Shown: positions 34,208 to 43,519, numbered from the stretch's first letter. The stretch is DNA of 64,000 bases from Pseudomonadota bacterium (GCA_023460395.1 JAEWQB010000006.1:27801-91800), one strand, 5' to 3'. Notes: a model not told the origin generated them from the letters alone. Program-made: numbers and translations.

Positions 34208-35331
34208 CGCACGTTCACCTGTGTACCGTCTTCAACATCGGCAAATCCGACGACAATGAGCCGATCGCCCGCGTGCAGTCCGTTCACTATCTGCACGCGA
34301 TCCCCTTCAATAACGCCTAACTCCACGGTGCGGGCCTCGGCTACTCCGTTCTTTTCCACAAACAGCACGCGTTCGCCGCCTTTGTCCTGCACGCAGAAAA
34401 GCGGCGCGGTCAGCGCGTTATCCAGCGCCTGACGCAAGAAAAACACGCGCGCTATCATACCGGGGCGAATGCGCCCGTCCGCATTGTCCGTCACAAGGCG
34501 CACCCGGAAGGTGCGGGTAGCCGTATCCGCTTTCCACGCCACAAAATCCACCGTGCCCGTCCAGTCCCGGTCCGGGTACGCATCCACGCGTATGGCGGCC
34601 TGCTGGCCTTCCGCGAGAAAACGCACGTCCGTTTCCGGTACATTCACGTAAATCCGCAGGGTAGATACATTAACAATATCCGCTACGGTATCTCCCTCGC
34701 CCACATATTCTCCGGGGTCCACGTAAACCTTGTTCACCACACCAGCCACCGGGGTAGTGGTGATGCCGTACGCATAGTTCACCTCGGCTTCCCGCAGGGT
34801 GGCCTCGGCAACGGTCCGCTCCCGCTCCGCTTCTTCCAGTTCTTCGCGGGAAAGCACCTTGCGCGCGTAGAGGTCGCGCCGACGGCGCAATTGCTCATCC
34901 GCCAGCGTCAGATTGGCCTTAGCGCGGTCCTGAGCGGCTTGCAGCGCCGCGAGGTTGATGCGGGCTATTTCCTGCCCGGCGCGCACCGTCTGCCCTTCGG
35001 TCACGCCTACCCAGTCCACCACGCCGCCATGCTCAGCGGCAAGCTTCACGTCACTCAGCGCCTCGGTTTCACCGGGCAACACCAAAATATCGCGCATGTT
35101 TCTGGGAGCCACAGTCTCCACCTGCACATTCACCACATAGGAAGACTGGCGAGGGGCTGAAGAGAGAGGAGAAACCGCGCCCGCTTTTGTCGCATCGCCT
35201 TGTTTAGGCTGGCCTGACTGGTTCGACTGGCCTGACTGGCCTGACGAGTCCGAGCCACCACACGCCGTAATGCACAAGGCCAAAAGCAGGCACGGCAGGA
35301 TCAAAATATATCTGAATGCGTTACTTCGCAT
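34204..35331 (-). CDS. RND efflux periplasmic adaptor lipoprotein
   Basis: 375 residues from the ATG at 35331; the longer frame to 35421 lies inside the tetR gene. The signal peptide ends in a lipobox (ALCITAC), so the mature protein is lipid-anchored. A Ser/Gly/Gln-rich linker of SGQ repeats follows. Then come the lipoyl half-motifs (DVKLAAEHGGVVDWVGVTEGQTVRAGQEIA), an alpha-hairpin (about 120-180), the second lipoyl half (TTPVAGVVNKVYVDPGEYVG) and beta-barrel domains. It links the RND pump to an outer-membrane channel; no TolC-type gene is in the operon. Confidence 0.93.
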   Translation of the reverse strand: MRSNAFRYILILPCLLLALCITACGGSDSSGQSGQSNQSGQPKQGDATKAGAVSPLSSAPRQSSYVVNVQVETVAPRNMRDILVLPGETEALSDVKLAAEHGGVVDWVGVTEGQTVRAGQEIARINLAALQAAQDRAKANLTLADEQLRRRRDLYARKVLSREELEEAERERTVAEATLREAEVNYAYGITTTPVAGVVNKVYVDPGEYVGEGDTVADIVNVSTLRIYVNVPETDVRFLAEGQQAAIRVDAYPDRDWTGTVDFVAWKADTATRTFRVRLVTDNADGRIRPGMIARVFFLRQALDNALTAPLFCVQDKGGERVLFVEKNGVAEARTVELGVIEGDRVQIVNGLHAGDRLIVVGFADVEDGTQVNVR

Positions 35332-36107
35332 CTTCCTTGCTCCGTTATCAGTTTTATGCCGCCAAGAGAAAAATGAGAAATATGCCGGGCCAGTTTCGCC
35401 AGTTCCTCCGGCGTGAAACACGCGACCTCTCCCTTAGCGGACTGGTGGCTCCGGTACGCATGAAAAACCAAAAGCTGCGACACGACGGACCGGGACATGA
35501 GGTCCAAAACTTCAGCCTGTTCCACCCGCGCGCCGTAATATTCCGTCACGTCTGTCAGCAGAGGAAGCAAATATTCCATAATTTCATCCCGGTGCAGCCG
35601 GGCATACGGCTCAAACTCCGCAAGGGGATGCAGAAACGCTTCGGAGAGCATGCCACCCAGACGGCTGCCCGCTTCGCCTTCCGGCACGAGCAACGTCCTG
35701 TGCAGAAAGGCAATAATGAACCCGTGAAACCGCTCCGCTGCCGAGGCCCCTTTCGGAATGCCTCCGTCCAAAGGATAGCGCGCCAGTTGCTCTTGCATAA
35801 TCGCACCCAGCAGCGCAGCCTGCAGGCCATCTTTACTCCCGAAATGATAATTGATCGCCGCCACGTTGGCGTTGGCGTTACGGCAAATATCACGCACGGT
35901 GGCGGAGTTTCCGAACCGGGAAAAAATTTGCCGCGCCGCCTCTAGAATACGCGCACGTGTTTCCGGGCCGGATTGCGGCCCGGACTGGGAGCCGGATTGC
36001 GGGGCGGACTGCCCGTCGCAGTTCCCGGCAGAAAAAGCTACCGAGCCGCCCCCACCCTTGCCTGCGCCCTTCCGCAGCCCCATCATGGGCGTTGTCGCAT
36101 CTGACAT
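35301..36107 (-). CDS. TetR family regulator of the RND operon
   Basis: A 268-residue repressor. A 45-residue Gly/Ser/Gln-rich leader precedes the TetR helix-turn-helix (TRARILEAARQIFSRFGNSATVRDICRNANANVAAINYHFGSKDGL, about 51-95). The C-terminal ligand domain resembles the CerR/DUF1956 type. An AGGAGCGAGGAA site supports the start at 36107. Its 3' end overlaps the adaptor gene by 31 bases, so regulator, adaptor and pump form one autoregulated operon. Confidence 0.92.
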   Translation of the reverse strand: MSDATTPMMGLRKGAGKGGGGSVAFSAGNCDGQSAPQSGSQSGPQSGPETRARILEAARQIFSRFGNSATVRDICRNANANVAAINYHFGSKDGLQAALLGAIMQEQLARYPLDGGIPKGASAAERFHGFIIAFLHRTLLVPEGEAGSRLGGMLSEAFLHPLAEFEPYARLHRDEIMEYLLPLLTDVTEYYGARVEQAEVLDLMSRSVVSQLLVFHAYRSHQSAKGEVACFTPEELAKLARHISHFSLGGIKLITEQGRCEVTHSDIF

Positions 36108-36153
36108 ATTTCCTCGCTCCTGTCTGGCGGCGCATCCTCAATGGTCGCTCCTA

Positions 36154-36172
36154 TTTCAAACATTGCTTGAAA
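36154..36172. promoter_or_regulatory. Operator-like inverted repeat upstream of the tetR-RND operon
   Basis: TTTCAA (36154-36159) and TTGAAA (36167-36172) form a perfect inverted repeat with a 7-base spacer, 47 bases before the tetR start, in the divergent region with the fapA-like gene. Size and position suit a TetR dimer site. Confidence 0.55.
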
Positions 36173-36270
36173 CAGAGTTTAGTTTTCCTGTCAAGACGTT
36201 CTCCCGGCGCGGAACTCCGCATCGCCGTCCGTATAGATAAAAGCATTGAAAGGAACCGCTTCTATGCCAT

Positions 36271-37950
36271 ATGATTGCAACCACCCACCATAGACCAACG
36301 AGAAAAGGCATGCCCCAAGCGCAAAGCACTGACAATCGATGCCAACCCACTCCGTACTGCCAGTTCCTTGAACTGAGCGGAAACCCGGAGCTTCCGGTGC
36401 TCCCCGGCATGCTGATAGGCATTGCCAACGATCTTAACCCCCTCACGGTAGCGGCGGAAAGCACGGGCGGCCCCCCTTTCTACACCGTAGACGTGGGAAC
36501 GCGGGAAGTGCGGGCGACGACACTGGGCTTACTGGGCATGCACGGTGATAGGCTCATTGTTGTTCCCCTAGTTCGCGTATCCCGCGACATGGTCAGCGTT
36601 GAAGCCACAATCTTTGCAGAAGACTTTACAGGCACCCCCATCCCGCCAATTCTCTATGACCGCATGTGTCAGGAATTGCAGGTTTCCCTTCCGCCCGATC
36701 TGAAACTTCTTTCCGAATCCATTGACCGCGCCCGGCAGAGCGGTGTGCCGCAGGCCGTGGTGCTCTGCGCAGGACGCCCGCCCCGGCACGGAGCCAACAG
36801 CCATCTGGAACCACTGCTCTGGCAGCGGGACACGGTGGGAACGGAAACGGAGCACGGCTCCATGGATTACCGGAATCGCGGGGCACATCCCCACGTGAAG
36901 GAAGGGGACGCCGTGGCGCGGTATCACCCTCCCACCTCGGGCCAGCGTGGGCTGGATGTGTTCGGACGGGAAATTCCCGCCCGCGACGGCGTGGCGCACC
37001 CCGTGCGCAAAGGCGACAATGTAGAGGAAGTGCCGGAAGAAAACGGCATGGTCCTCTACCGGGCCACAGCCAAGGGGCTTGTGGACGTGGGCCGGAGCAG
37101 CGTGGGGGTTTCCACCGTACTGGTCATTGACGGCGATGTGGATATGTCCACCGGCAACATTGTGGTGGAAACCGGTTCTGTTCACGTGCGCGGCAGTGTG
37201 CGTTCCGGGTTTTCACTTATGGTGGCGGACCACCTTATCGTGGACGGTGCCGTGGAGAGCGCGCTTATCACCTGCGGAGGCGACGTAAGCGTCCGGGGAG
37301 GCGTGGCTATGGAGGGCCGCAATATGCTGCGGGCTGGCGGCAATATTGCGGCTGCACACGCTCAAGACGCCGTGCTGGAAGCGGGGGGCGACGTGTCTAT
37401 CAACGGAGGCGTGGTTAATTCCTTCATCAGTTGTAAAGGCACTCTTTCCGCCGTTAGCGGACGCGGGCTGGTCATGGGCGGTTCCGTGGTCGCCTCACGG
37501 GGCATAGATATTCTTGAAGCCGGCTCTGAAATGGGCACGCAAACCGCCTTAACTATCGTACTGGACATTCCAGAGATGGATGCCCTTGCCCGCGAACTGG
37601 ATACCATCCGCGCCAAGCAGGACCGGCTGGCGCAATGGCTCGGCAAGGGCACTCCCCGCACTATTCTCCTGCAAACACCGGAGGAAGAGCGCCGCATAGT
37701 CGCTGAAATGCTGCGCGTGCAGGCCCGACTGGAAGAACGGGTGCAGGTTATCCAAAAAGAACTCTCCCGCATCAAAGCGCTGAACAACCACGCCCTAGCC
37801 CGCACGCCCATTGTAATCCGCCAAAGGGCGCATCAGGGAACACGCATTAAGATAGGCGACAGAAGCATGCGGCTGGATACACCTGTTACGAGTGTGCGCT
37901 ACCAATGGGATCCGCAGGAACACACCATCACGGAACATTCTCTTGTTTAG
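36271..37950 (+). CDS. FapA-domain (DUF342) protein
   Basis: A 559-residue protein. The central region (about 180-420) is a FapA beta-helix: VKEGDAVARYHPPTSGQRGLDVFGREIPARDG, then repeated V-x-G-D-V and I-x-G-G strands such as VVETGSVHVRGSVRSGFSLMV. A coiled coil (about 430-500) follows. FapA proteins are widespread near chemotaxis and two-component genes and are thought to be polymer-forming or surface-associated; the function is unsettled. An ATG at 36310 with AAAAGG next to it is an alternative start. The HD-GYP-like regulator gene lies 38 bases downstream. Confidence 0.85.
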   Translation: MIATTHHRPTRKGMPQAQSTDNRCQPTPYCQFLELSGNPELPVLPGMLIGIANDLNPLTVAAESTGGPPFYTVDVGTREVRATTLGLLGMHGDRLIVVPLVRVSRDMVSVEATIFAEDFTGTPIPPILYDRMCQELQVSLPPDLKLLSESIDRARQSGVPQAVVLCAGRPPRHGANSHLEPLLWQRDTVGTETEHGSMDYRNRGAHPHVKEGDAVARYHPPTSGQRGLDVFGREIPARDGVAHPVRKGDNVEEVPEENGMVLYRATAKGLVDVGRSSVGVSTVLVIDGDVDMSTGNIVVETGSVHVRGSVRSGFSLMVADHLIVDGAVESALITCGGDVSVRGGVAMEGRNMLRAGGNIAAAHAQDAVLEAGGDVSINGGVVNSFISCKGTLSAVSGRGLVMGGSVVASRGIDILEAGSEMGTQTALTIVLDIPEMDALARELDTIRAKQDRLAQWLGKGTPRTILLQTPEEERRIVAEMLRVQARLEERVQVIQKELSRIKALNNHALARTPIVIRQRAHQGTRIKIGDRSMRLDTPVTSVRYQWDPQEHTITEHSLV

Positions 37951-37988
37951 CCGCGCTTTCGCCAGAAAAGGGGTGCAGGAGTCACACT

Positions 37989-39119
37989 ATGCCGGATAAA
38001 ATTCTTTTCGTGGATGACGAGCCGAACATTCTGGCGACCTTCAAACGCAACCTGCACAAAAAATACACTGTGGAGGTGGCGGAAGGCCCGGAACAGGGGC
38101 TGGAGATTGTGCGCCGGAACGGCCCGTTTGCCGTTGTGGTTTCTGACCTGAAAATGCCCGGCATGGACGGCATATCCTTTTTGGAACGGGTGCGCGAACG
38201 CAGCCCGGACACCGTACGGGTTATCCTGAGCGGACAGGGCGACTTTGATGCCGCACTGGAAGCGGTTAACCGTGGAGCGGTATTTCGTTTTCTCACTAAA
38301 CCTTGCCCGCCGGACGTGCTGGTTTCCGTGCTGCGGGAAGGATTGCGTCAATACCGGCTGATTACCGCGGAAAAAGAGCTTCTGCGCGGGACACTGCTGG
38401 GCAGCATAAAGGTGCTGGTAGACGTGCTCTCTCTTGTCAGCCCCGACGCGTTCGGTCGCAGCGAGCGCATCCGGTCCATGGTCTCGGCGCTGGGCAGGCG
38501 GTTGGGCGAATCCAACCTCTGGCAGTTGGATGTCGCGGCTATGCTCTGTCAGTTGGGCTGCGTGGGACTTCCTTCCGGCCTGTTGCGCAAGGTGCTCATG
38601 GAAGAACCCCTTTCCACAGAGGAGTCACAGGCCTTTGCCATGCATCCCAGCGTGGGGGCCAATCTGCTGGCCAACATTCCCCGCATGGCGGGGGTTGCCG
38701 CTATTATCGCCCACCAACTGGAAGGGCATTCACTCGACAATCCTCTTGGGGCACGCATTCTTCGCGCGGTGCTGGACTATGACAAACTGGAGCAGCAGGG
38801 CCTGCCCCCGCACGAGGCGGTGGACAAGCTGGTAACGCGCAACGCGACGGACCGCTACGATCCGTTAGTCTTGAACGCATTGCGGGACTATCTTGTGGAG
38901 CGGGAAGGTGGCGAAATACGCACCATGCGGCTGGAGCATCTGGAACCCGGCATGATTTTAGCGAAAAACCTGATCAATGCCGAAGGCACGGTGCTTATGC
39001 TCAGGGGGCAGACGCTCACGGACAACGCCCTCAAGCGGCTACGCGCTCTTTCCGACCTGCTACAGGTAGATGGCACCATGCATATTCTCATCCCGCTGCG
39101 GGACGGTTCCCTTACCTGA
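37989..39119 (+). CDS. Response regulator with degenerate HD-GYP-like output domain
   Basis: 376 residues from the ATG at 37989 with an AGGAG site. The receiver (1-120) has acidic D9/D10, phospho-acceptor D53 (VVSDLKMPGMDG) and Lys in FLTKPCP. The output domain has the helical layout of HD-GYP proteins (RpfG type), but the metal-binding HD is replaced (AAMLCQLGCVGLPSGLL, where active enzymes have LHDIGK) and the GYP motif is absent after IIAHQLEG. It is therefore probably not a cyclic-di-GMP hydrolase and may act by protein contact. It is coupled to the fapA-like gene. Confidence 0.85.
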   Translation: MPDKILFVDDEPNILATFKRNLHKKYTVEVAEGPEQGLEIVRRNGPFAVVVSDLKMPGMDGISFLERVRERSPDTVRVILSGQGDFDAALEAVNRGAVFRFLTKPCPPDVLVSVLREGLRQYRLITAEKELLRGTLLGSIKVLVDVLSLVSPDAFGRSERIRSMVSALGRRLGESNLWQLDVAAMLCQLGCVGLPSGLLRKVLMEEPLSTEESQAFAMHPSVGANLLANIPRMAGVAAIIAHQLEGHSLDNPLGARILRAVLDYDKLEQQGLPPHEAVDKLVTRNATDRYDPLVLNALRDYLVEREGGEIRTMRLEHLEPGMILAKNLINAEGTVLMLRGQTLTDNALKRLRALSDLLQVDGTMHILIPLRDGSLT

Positions 39120-39157
39120 AACCGCCCCCCAGCGAATATACCCGCACGGTGTGCTCT

Positions 39158-40072
39158 CTATGCGGTACCGTTGCAGGTCGCATCCGGCTTTTCGCCGGGC
39201 GGAACAGCCTCAAACGAAGCCATTTTGCCCATAATAAGCCGGGCATGGTGCTTTTCCTGCACAGCGAGATCCAAGAAAACCGGTTCCGCGTCTGTGCCCA
39301 GATTCGCGTCCGGGACGCCCCCCTGCACGGCCTGTTGTGCCAGAGTGCGGTAGAGATCGTAGGCGTTAAGTTCCACCTCAAGCGCCAGATCTGCCAATTC
39401 CAGACAATCTCCGGTGGATGCGTTCTTCACCCACGGGCCAAGATCTTCCACGGTCAGACCGCCTTCCAGAACCTTGCCTTCCAACTGCTCAAACAGGATT
39501 TCAAAAGGCGGTAAACTGGCAACATCATCGCCCCAATATTTACGCAGATACCGGTACACGACCTTGGCGTGCGCCTCTTCCACCTTTATCAGGGTATCCA
39601 TAAGCTCACACATGGCATCGCGCTGCGCAGCCGCGCGCACTTCGCGGTAGAGCACATGCGCCGCCTTTTCCAGCTCCAGTGCCCGCAGCAACAAGTCGCG
39701 GATGCCGGACACGCCGGAAAACACGTTCACTCGCGGCATATGCGCCACAGAGCCGCCGTCCCACGCAAGCAGTCCTCCCTGCAAGCTCATAATCGCCCCT
39801 TGCAGGAATTGGCTGTCGCTAGCCATTAATGCCGCCGCCATGGACCGCGCGCCGCTACGGCAGTAAAAAATATAATCCTGCGTAGGCTTCAGCGACGGGA
39901 TGCGTGCCTCAAGATCCGAAACGGGAATAAGCTGTGCGCCCGGCAAGTGCTCTTCCCTATATTCATGGGGTTGACGCACATCCACAAGCACATAATTTTC
40001 CTCGCGGCTTTCGGACATAAAGTGCCGCAATTCTTCGGGAGAAATCTCCCTGATCTTTTTTCTGCCGAACAT
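39158..40072 (-). CDS. Rhodanese domain fused to a ferritin-like (rubrerythrin-type) domain
   Basis: A 304-residue fusion. The rhodanese domain (about 8-115) has DVRQPHEYREEHLPGA and the active-site loop FYCRSGARSMAAA with C71. The C-terminal half (about 125-290) is a four-helix ferritin-like domain with diiron-type Glu/His pairs: ELEKAAHVLYREV, KVEEAHAKVVYRY, LEVELNAYDLYR and QEKHHARLI. The protein may couple sulfur transfer or persulfide handling to oxidative-stress defence, which fits an anaerobe; this is inference. A GAGGGG site precedes the ATG. Confidence 0.9.
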   Translation of the reverse strand: MFGRKKIREISPEELRHFMSESREENYVLVDVRQPHEYREEHLPGAQLIPVSDLEARIPSLKPTQDYIFYCRSGARSMAAALMASDSQFLQGAIMSLQGGLLAWDGGSVAHMPRVNVFSGVSGIRDLLLRALELEKAAHVLYREVRAAAQRDAMCELMDTLIKVEEAHAKVVYRYLRKYWGDDVASLPPFEILFEQLEGKVLEGGLTVEDLGPWVKNASTGDCLELADLALEVELNAYDLYRTLAQQAVQGGVPDANLGTDAEPVFLDLAVQEKHHARLIMGKMASFEAVPPGEKPDATCNGTA

Positions 40073-40190
40073 ACGCCCCTCTATCCTAGGTTATGCCAGC
40101 GTTCACCCAATCGCATTGTACATGATTGCACCAAAAAGGAAAATGTCCAAGGCACCTAAGACAAAAAAACCTCTCTTGCACATTTTTCTA

Positions 40191-40219
40191 TTGACGATAT
40201 GCCACTCAGGCGCTATTCA
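40191..40219 (+). promoter_or_regulatory. Sigma-70-type promoter of tRNA-Pro
   Basis: TTGACG (40191-40196), a 17-base spacer and TATTCA (40214-40219), 16 bases before the mature tRNA 5' end. Confidence 0.75.
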
Positions 40220-40234
40220 CCCTCTTCGCAACGT

Positions 40235-40311
<77 letters not shown>

Positions 40312-40324
40312 TTACCGCGAACCC

Positions 40325-40372
40325 CCAACCCCCCAGATTTTCCCAAAAGAAAGTTCGGGGGGTTGGTTTTTA
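40325..40372 (+). terminator. Terminator after tRNA-Pro
   Basis: CCAACCCCCC (40325-40334) pairs with GGGGGGTTGG (40357-40366), followed by TTTTTAT. The related copy at 49519-49560 has a compensated base pair. Confidence 0.9.
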
Positions 40373-40482
40373 TCCAACGCCGCAGCCCATGCAGCCGCAT
40401 ATTGCGGAGCAGGGTTTGCAACCGAGGGATTCCACCGGATTTACCCAAGAGACTGTCCGGGCAGGAAGCCGATCATATATAG

Positions 40483-40558
40483 GCTCTTGTAGCTCAGTCG
40501 GCAGAGCGCGTCCTTGGTAAGGACGAGGTCAGCAGTTCAATCCTGCTCAAGAGCTCCA
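40483..40558 (+). tRNA. tRNA-Thr (anticodon GGT), copy 1
   Basis: A 76-nt cloverleaf. Acceptor GCTCTTG pairs with CAAGAGC, followed by discriminator T and an encoded CCA. The anticodon stem CGTCC/GGACG encloses TTGGTAA (anticodon GGT). It differs from copies 2 and 3 by one compensated pair in the anticodon stem (G-C here, A-T there). Confidence 0.96.
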
Positions 40559-40568
40559 TAAAAATGAA

Positions 40569-40604
40569 ACCGCCCTGATTTCGAAAGAAGTCAGGGCGGT
40601 TTTT
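40569..40604 (+). terminator. Terminator after tRNA-Thr copy 1
   Basis: ACCGCCCTGA (40569-40578) and TCAGGGCGGT (40591-40600) pair perfectly, followed by TTTT. Confidence 0.9.
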
Positions 40605-40673
40605 CGTTTTCAAACGAATAAATAAAAATAGACACAAATAGACAAGGCGATATACAAATTTAACGAAACAAAA

Positions 40674-40800
40674 GGCACGGTACGGGGTTGGATTTGAAAT
40701 CCTGTGCAAGCGATTCAATCACGGCTCACCCCATGTCACGATGAGATACCTTGGGATTTCGGATTCAGAGGTTTTCGAAATTCTACAAAACGAGGCTTAA
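40674..40800 (+). pseudogene. 3' fragment of a tyrosine integrase gene
   Basis: 127 bases match the end of the intact integrase (49163-49289) with about six mismatches. They encode TRYGVGFEILCKRFNHGSP onward, including the His and nucleophile Tyr motif, and end in a stop codon. No upstream part of the gene is present. It is the remnant of a related integration event and lies only about 115 bases downstream of tRNA-Thr copy 1. Confidence 0.92.
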
Positions 40801-40899
40801 CCATCGCCCATGCCTCTCTCGAAAAACTAACACCGACCGATGGTTATTCAACAGCGCTGAGAATTCTATTTTCCAACGGCTCTCTTGACGGGGAAGATT

Positions 40900-42495
40900 A
40901 TGGAGCGGGTAAGTATGCACATTTTATATAGAGGGAATTTTTTAAAAGAAGGGCTTGAAGCCCTTGGACACACTATCACAACGATTTCTTCTGAGCAAAA
41001 CAACTTGGTTGATATCGTGGGAAAAAGCACATCTTCAATAGACTGCATCCTCATCGAGCTCTTCGGAAACACTTTGTTGCCGGAGGGGTTGGCACAATGT
41101 TCAGTCCCTCTGATTGCTTATTGCGTAGATACCCCCATCAATTTTTTTTGGCTAAAGCATTATCTTAAACTTTTTGATGTCATATTTGTTGACCAAAAGG
41201 CCTCTGTTCATGATTTGCAATCTTTGGGAATACATGCAACATGGCTTCCTCTTTGCGCCTCAGCACATGATTTTCGCCCCATCACGAACCTCTCAGAGCA
41301 TCATATTTCTTTTGTTGGGCGTATTACTGAACATCGCAGAAAAAGAACCAATCTTTTAAGAGTTATCCACAATGCATTCCCCCTGCATCACACTCAAGGA
41401 GTAAGCCGGAAAAAAATGCAGGACATCCATGCATCATCGCACATTGTCCTTAATGAGAATTTTTTCTCGGGCGTAAACCTCAGAACATTTCAGGCAATGG
41501 CATCTGGTTCAATATTGCTGACAGAACATAATTGTCATGGTCTCGAAATGCTATTTACCGAAGGCGAGCACTATCTCAGCTATGGACCGAGCAACATCCT
41601 TCACCAAATAGAGCGGCTGTTAAACAATACAGCAGAATGGAAAGACAAAGCGAAAAGCTCTCAGGAAATCTGCAGATCTTTTCACACAAGTCGAAACAGA
41701 GCGGAAACAGTGATTGATAAAATTACTGGCAAAATATTAACTGCTAACAGAGAATCAGAGTCAGATCGTATTTTTCATGAAGCGCTTGGTGTTTGCCTGT
41801 ACCGCGAGCGTTTTGGAGGAAATTTTCGTCCTCAGGTAGAGGCACTGCAGGCATTGTCTGACGAATCCGTGTCAGATCCAATTTTTCGACGATATACTCT
41901 TGGTAAAATTTACGCAGAAAATGGAAAGTTGGAATCGGCCAAAAGAGAACTTGAAATTGCCGCTGCAGACAGCTCTGAGTCTGGTTTACGGGCTACAATT
42001 CTCCTTGCTCAAATTGGGATATGCACTAACGACAAGTCACTTACCATACGAGCATTGGAACGAGCTATTGCATATAGCTGGAGACAGGATACTACCGCTG
42101 CCCCCACCTGGAAATCTATCAAGCTTGACAACTCACCAGTAGCACGATGTGCTGTATTCTTACTTTGCTCCCACCTATTGCAACGACACAATTTTACAAT
42201 GGATGTAGGGTTCTGCAGGCAGTCGCCCTCCAGCTTCCCAGATACGGCACTTGAGTTGTCTATCATGGCATGGAAAACTGTACCATCAACCCAAGCACTT
42301 ACAGACATCATCAATATTACAGATAGCCATGGAATTGGCCCAGAATCTCTAGAGTTTGTAACGCTTGCCATTCTTAACGGGCTAGCAACAAACAAACAAA
42401 TAGCTAAGGCGGTCGAATTCGCAATAGAATACTACGACAAGGATATGGCTCAAACGCTTGTGCAGTCCCTTCGTCGGGGAAAGTTTGCCCGATAG
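40900..42495 (+). CDS. CgeB-like glycosyltransferase with C-terminal TPR-like helices
   Basis: 531 residues from the ATG at 40900 (GGGGAAG upstream); the ATG at 40915 (GGAG upstream, beginning MHILYRGNFL) is equally possible. The first 280 residues resemble CgeB/GT4-type proteins: IAYCVDTPINFFWLKHYLKLFDVIFVD, HISFVGRI, and the donor-site region NLRTFQAMASGSILLTEHNC. The second half is helical and TPR-like (YTLGKIYAENGKLESAKRELEIAA). It may glycosylate a surface structure. It lies between two tRNA-Thr genes, so it is island cargo. Confidence 0.72.
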   Translation: MERVSMHILYRGNFLKEGLEALGHTITTISSEQNNLVDIVGKSTSSIDCILIELFGNTLLPEGLAQCSVPLIAYCVDTPINFFWLKHYLKLFDVIFVDQKASVHDLQSLGIHATWLPLCASAHDFRPITNLSEHHISFVGRITEHRRKRTNLLRVIHNAFPLHHTQGVSRKKMQDIHASSHIVLNENFFSGVNLRTFQAMASGSILLTEHNCHGLEMLFTEGEHYLSYGPSNILHQIERLLNNTAEWKDKAKSSQEICRSFHTSRNRAETVIDKITGKILTANRESESDRIFHEALGVCLYRERFGGNFRPQVEALQALSDESVSDPIFRRYTLGKIYAENGKLESAKRELEIAAADSSESGLRATILLAQIGICTNDKSLTIRALERAIAYSWRQDTTAAPTWKSIKLDNSPVARCAVFLLCSHLLQRHNFTMDVGFCRQSPSSFPDTALELSIMAWKTVPSTQALTDIINITDSHGIGPESLEFVTLAILNGLATNKQIAKAVEFAIEYYDKDMAQTLVQSLRRGKFAR

Positions 42496-42573
42496 CTCCC
42501 CCCATACGGGATGGGATTCGCAATGCGAGTCTCCGGCACGATAACAGTGACCGTTGAGACTGATCATATATAG

Positions 42574-42649
42574 GCTCTTGTAGCTCAGTCGGCAGAGCGC
42601 ATCCTTGGTAAGGATGAGGTCAGCAGTTCAATCCTGCTCAAGAGCTCCA
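42574..42649 (+). tRNA. tRNA-Thr (anticodon GGT), copy 2
   Basis: The same 76-nt cloverleaf with anticodon stem CATCC/GGATG around TTGGTAA. Its 5' flank (TTCGCAATGCGAGTCTCCGG, then GTTGAGACTGATCATATA) matches that of copy 3, while its 3' terminator matches copy 1. It is thus a hybrid of the other two contexts. Confidence 0.96.
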
Positions 42650-42658
42650 TACAAATGA

Positions 42659-42695
42659 AACCGCCATGATTTCGAAAGAAGTCAGGGCGGTTTTT
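42659..42695 (+). terminator. Terminator after tRNA-Thr copy 2
   Basis: ACCGCCATGA and TCAGGGCGGT pair with one mismatch around the same loop as copy 1, followed by TTTTT. Confidence 0.85.
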
Positions 42696-42802
42696 CTATT
42701 TGCCACACAAGGAAAACGCGCTAAGAAATATCTGCAATACGACAAGTTAGCATATTAGTAGCATAAATTAAAAACCGACTTACCCATTCAAACGAGGCAA
42801 AT

Positions 42803-43519
42803 ATGAACGCCACGATAATATACGAAATGTCATCAAAAGCCATAACGTCTCTCAACGAAATCCAAGGACTACTCACCATAGTGTTAACAACGTTATTAGT
42901 ATTGTTAAACTACAAACTCGCTAAGGAGACTAAACATCTCCGCGAAATAGAATCAGAACCCAACATAGAAGTATACCTAGTTCCTCATAATCAATCGTCA
43001 TCATTTATAAATATGACAATCAAAAACAGCGGAAGAGGTATCGCACGGAATATTAAATGGACAATCCGCTACGACGAATCAAACGCACAGGAGAAAGGCA
43101 TCACCATAGGAAAAATGTCATTATTTAAAGTCCTTCACTATCTGCCAGGGAATGAACATTTTTCATTTTACTTTGGATCTTCAATAAAACTGCTGAAAGA
43201 TCCGAAAATGAAACCAATTGAAATAATTGTATCATACAAAAATGAGACAAGCAGCAAATCATACACCAAGTCATTTACAATCGATATAGAACCATGGAAA
43301 GGAATGACAACCATTGGAACGCCACCGGAGTACTCAATAGCTAAGAGCATGGAAAGAATTGAAAATTCAATTCAACACGCATTCCCAATTGGTAGACCAC
43401 CAATATTTAGAATACAGGCTGAAAATGAATATCAAGCTGAACGAATAAGAGAATTTGATGAACTTGAAGAAGAGTGCAAAAACAGTAGAAATAATAAAAA
43501 CACTCCAGAATCCGAATAG
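42803..43519 (+). CDS. Hypothetical protein with one N-terminal membrane segment
   Basis: A 238-residue AT-rich gene. A single hydrophobic stretch (about 20-40, LLTIVLTTLLVLLNYKL) is followed by a soluble domain with beta-rich pattern around NMTIKNSGRGIARNIKWTI, a motif style seen in uncharacterised membrane-anchored sensor or defence proteins. The C-terminus is acidic and Asn-rich. The layout suggests a membrane-tethered protein facing the cytoplasm. No function is recognised. Codon use differs sharply from the flanking host genes. Confidence 0.75.
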   Translation: MNATIIYEMSSKAITSLNEIQGLLTIVLTTLLVLLNYKLAKETKHLREIESEPNIEVYLVPHNQSSSFINMTIKNSGRGIARNIKWTIRYDESNAQEKGITIGKMSLFKVLHYLPGNEHFSFYFGSSIKLLKDPKMKPIEIIVSYKNETSSKSYTKSFTIDIEPWKGMTTIGTPPEYSIAKSMERIENSIQHAFPIGRPPIFRIQAENEYQAERIREFDELEEECKNSRNNKNTPESE

